17,500 bases of DNA. Origin: Chrysomallon squamiferum (lineage: Eukaryota > Mollusca > Gastropoda > Neomphalida > Peltospiridae). The notes beneath the pieces were generated by a model. The model saw nothing but the letters and a program-made list of their open reading frames with translations. It made no database searches and had not been told where the DNA came from. The stretch is taken from contig CM022668.1 of the NCBI GenBank assembly GCA_012295275.1, positions 2,845,489 through 2,862,988 on the forward strand, in the 5' to 3' direction. The number at the start of each line of letters is the position of its first letter. The stretch's first letter is position 1. Below are positions 16,529-17,500 of this stretch, piece by piece. A program made the translations under genes and the position numbers.

Positions 16529-17194
16529 ATAATTAAATAAGTAAAATTTGAAAAAAGAAAAAATATATAAATAAATAAATATGTAAAAATTAGAAAAATA
16601 TAAAAATATAAATAAATAAATATGTAAAAATTAGAAAAAGCATAAATATATAAATAAATAAATATGCAAAAATTAGAAAAAGATAAAAATATAAATATGT
16701 AAAAATTAGAAAAAGATAAAAATATAAATATGTAAAAATTAGAAAAAGCATAAAAATATAAATAAATAAATATGCATAAATATATAAATAAATAAATATG
16801 CAAAAATTAGAAAAAGCATAAATATATTAATAAATAAATATGCAAAATTAGAAAAAGACAAAAATATAAATAAATAAATATGCAAAAATTAGAAAAAGAT
16901 AAAAATATAAATAAATAAATATGCAAAAATTAGAAAAAGATAAACATATAAATAAATATATATGCAAAAATTAGAAAAAAGATAAAAATATAAATAAATA
17001 AATATGCAAAAATTAGAAACATATAAAAATATAAATAAATAAATATGCAAAAATTATAAAAAGATAAACATATAAATAAATAAATATGCAAAAATTTTAA
17101 AAAATATAAAAATATAAATAAATAAATATGCAAAATTTAGAAAAAGATAAAAATATAAATAAATAAATATGCAAAATTATAAAAAGGATAAAAA
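16529..17194. repeat. 41-bp AT minisatellite, about 16 units with length variants
   Basis: The commonest unit (41 bp) reads ATGCAAAAATTAGAAAAAGA then TAAAAATATAAATAAATAAAT. Length variants are 33 bp (units near 16695-16760, one AAATAAAT block lost) and 26 bp (near 16771). Units on the left carry ATGT and those on the right ATGC at the same position. The Phe/Ile/Tyr ORFs on the minus strand are translations of the array and not proteins. Confidence 0.95.
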
Positions 17195-17500
17195 TTACTG
17201 TAAATGTAATACTGTAAGACACATATCAACAAAAAAAAAAAAAAAAAAATAAAAAAAAAATAAAAAGATAAAAATTTAAAAACCAGGAAAAAAAAAAAAA
17301 TTATCTGGAAAGGTACAGTTTTTATAAAGGTAAAAATAAATATTGTTACAGTCACTCCTGAAAATTAGATTAAAAAATATATATTTAGAAAAAGAACAAA
17401 AATTTATGTGAAGATTAAAAAGTTGAAATGCTCATTTATAAGATAAACAGTTCATAATATGGAATGTACAGCAATAGAGATAAGCTTAGTGATAAAACAC
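17195..17500. other. A-rich right end of window
   Basis: Includes a poly(A)/AAAAT run at 17231-17280 and an A13 run near 17287. No gene. Confidence 0.6.

Larger units (their letters stand above)
5351..17500 (-). other. Probable first intron (or 5' region) of the EGFR gene, open-ended
   Basis: Exon A begins at the second base of a codon, at the position where vertebrate EGFR exon 2 begins, so at least one upstream exon with the signal peptide must exist. I looked on the minus strand of this stretch for a Met plus hydrophobic run followed by a phase-1 GTAAGT or GTGAGT donor and found none convincing. A very long first intron is common for EGFR genes. A divergent or non-coding first exon hidden here cannot be excluded by eye. 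Confidence 0.6.

Noticed and set aside
16459-17355. Series of hydrophobic Phe/Ile/Tyr ORFs resembling membrane proteins
   Set aside because: They are translations of the 41-bp AT minisatellite and A-runs.

Overview
This is animal (metazoan) nuclear DNA: AT-rich, full of microsatellites and minisatellites, with small exons bounded by GT-AG splice sites. One gene is recognisable, an epidermal growth factor receptor (EGFR/ErbB family) on the minus strand. The divergence of the protein, the repeat style and a foldback element ending in a TAAGGGAGATAACTCC-type terminus suggest a lophotrochozoan, most likely a mollusc. That assignment is an inference of moderate to low certainty. I see no bacterial gene, RNA gene, CRISPR array or intact transposon.

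Gene layout, in transcription order (right to left): exon A 5350-4994, exon B 4617-4483, exon C 1736-1653 and exon D 142-21. Together they encode about 232 codons: nearly all of ligand-binding domain L1 and the first part of the furin-like cysteine-rich domain CR1. All four exons have canonical AG acceptors and GT donors. The phases join without a stop, and the joins recreate residues expected of the family (a Cys at B/C, CQK-L at C/D, NLQ-EIL at A/B). Signal-peptide exon(s) must lie to the right, and I cannot find them in 5351-17500, so those 12 kb are most simply part of a long first intron. The rest of the ectodomain, the membrane segment and the kinase lie beyond the left edge.

Non-coding layout: intron C-D (143-1652) is mostly repeat: an AAT microsatellite, a foldback element (348-580) and a minisatellite of about 30 units (712-1652). 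Intron B-C (1737-4482) holds a 37-bp tandem repeat, a purine tract, a TG/TATG tract and an ACAG array abutting exon B's donor. Right of exon A there is a succession of simple repeats, several degenerate tandem families (7166-7640, 12552-12693, 14740-15530, 15721-15803, 16136-16205, 16529-17194), a 70-nt hairpin at 13737-13806, a small CG-richer islet near 7780-7850 and stretches of undistinguished AT-rich sequence.

The most striking observation is that the minisatellite touching exon C is built from copies of that exon's own 3' end plus its splice donor. About 20 perfect decoy 5' splice sites are therefore lined up downstream of the real one. Using any of them would bring an in-frame stop into the receptor message.
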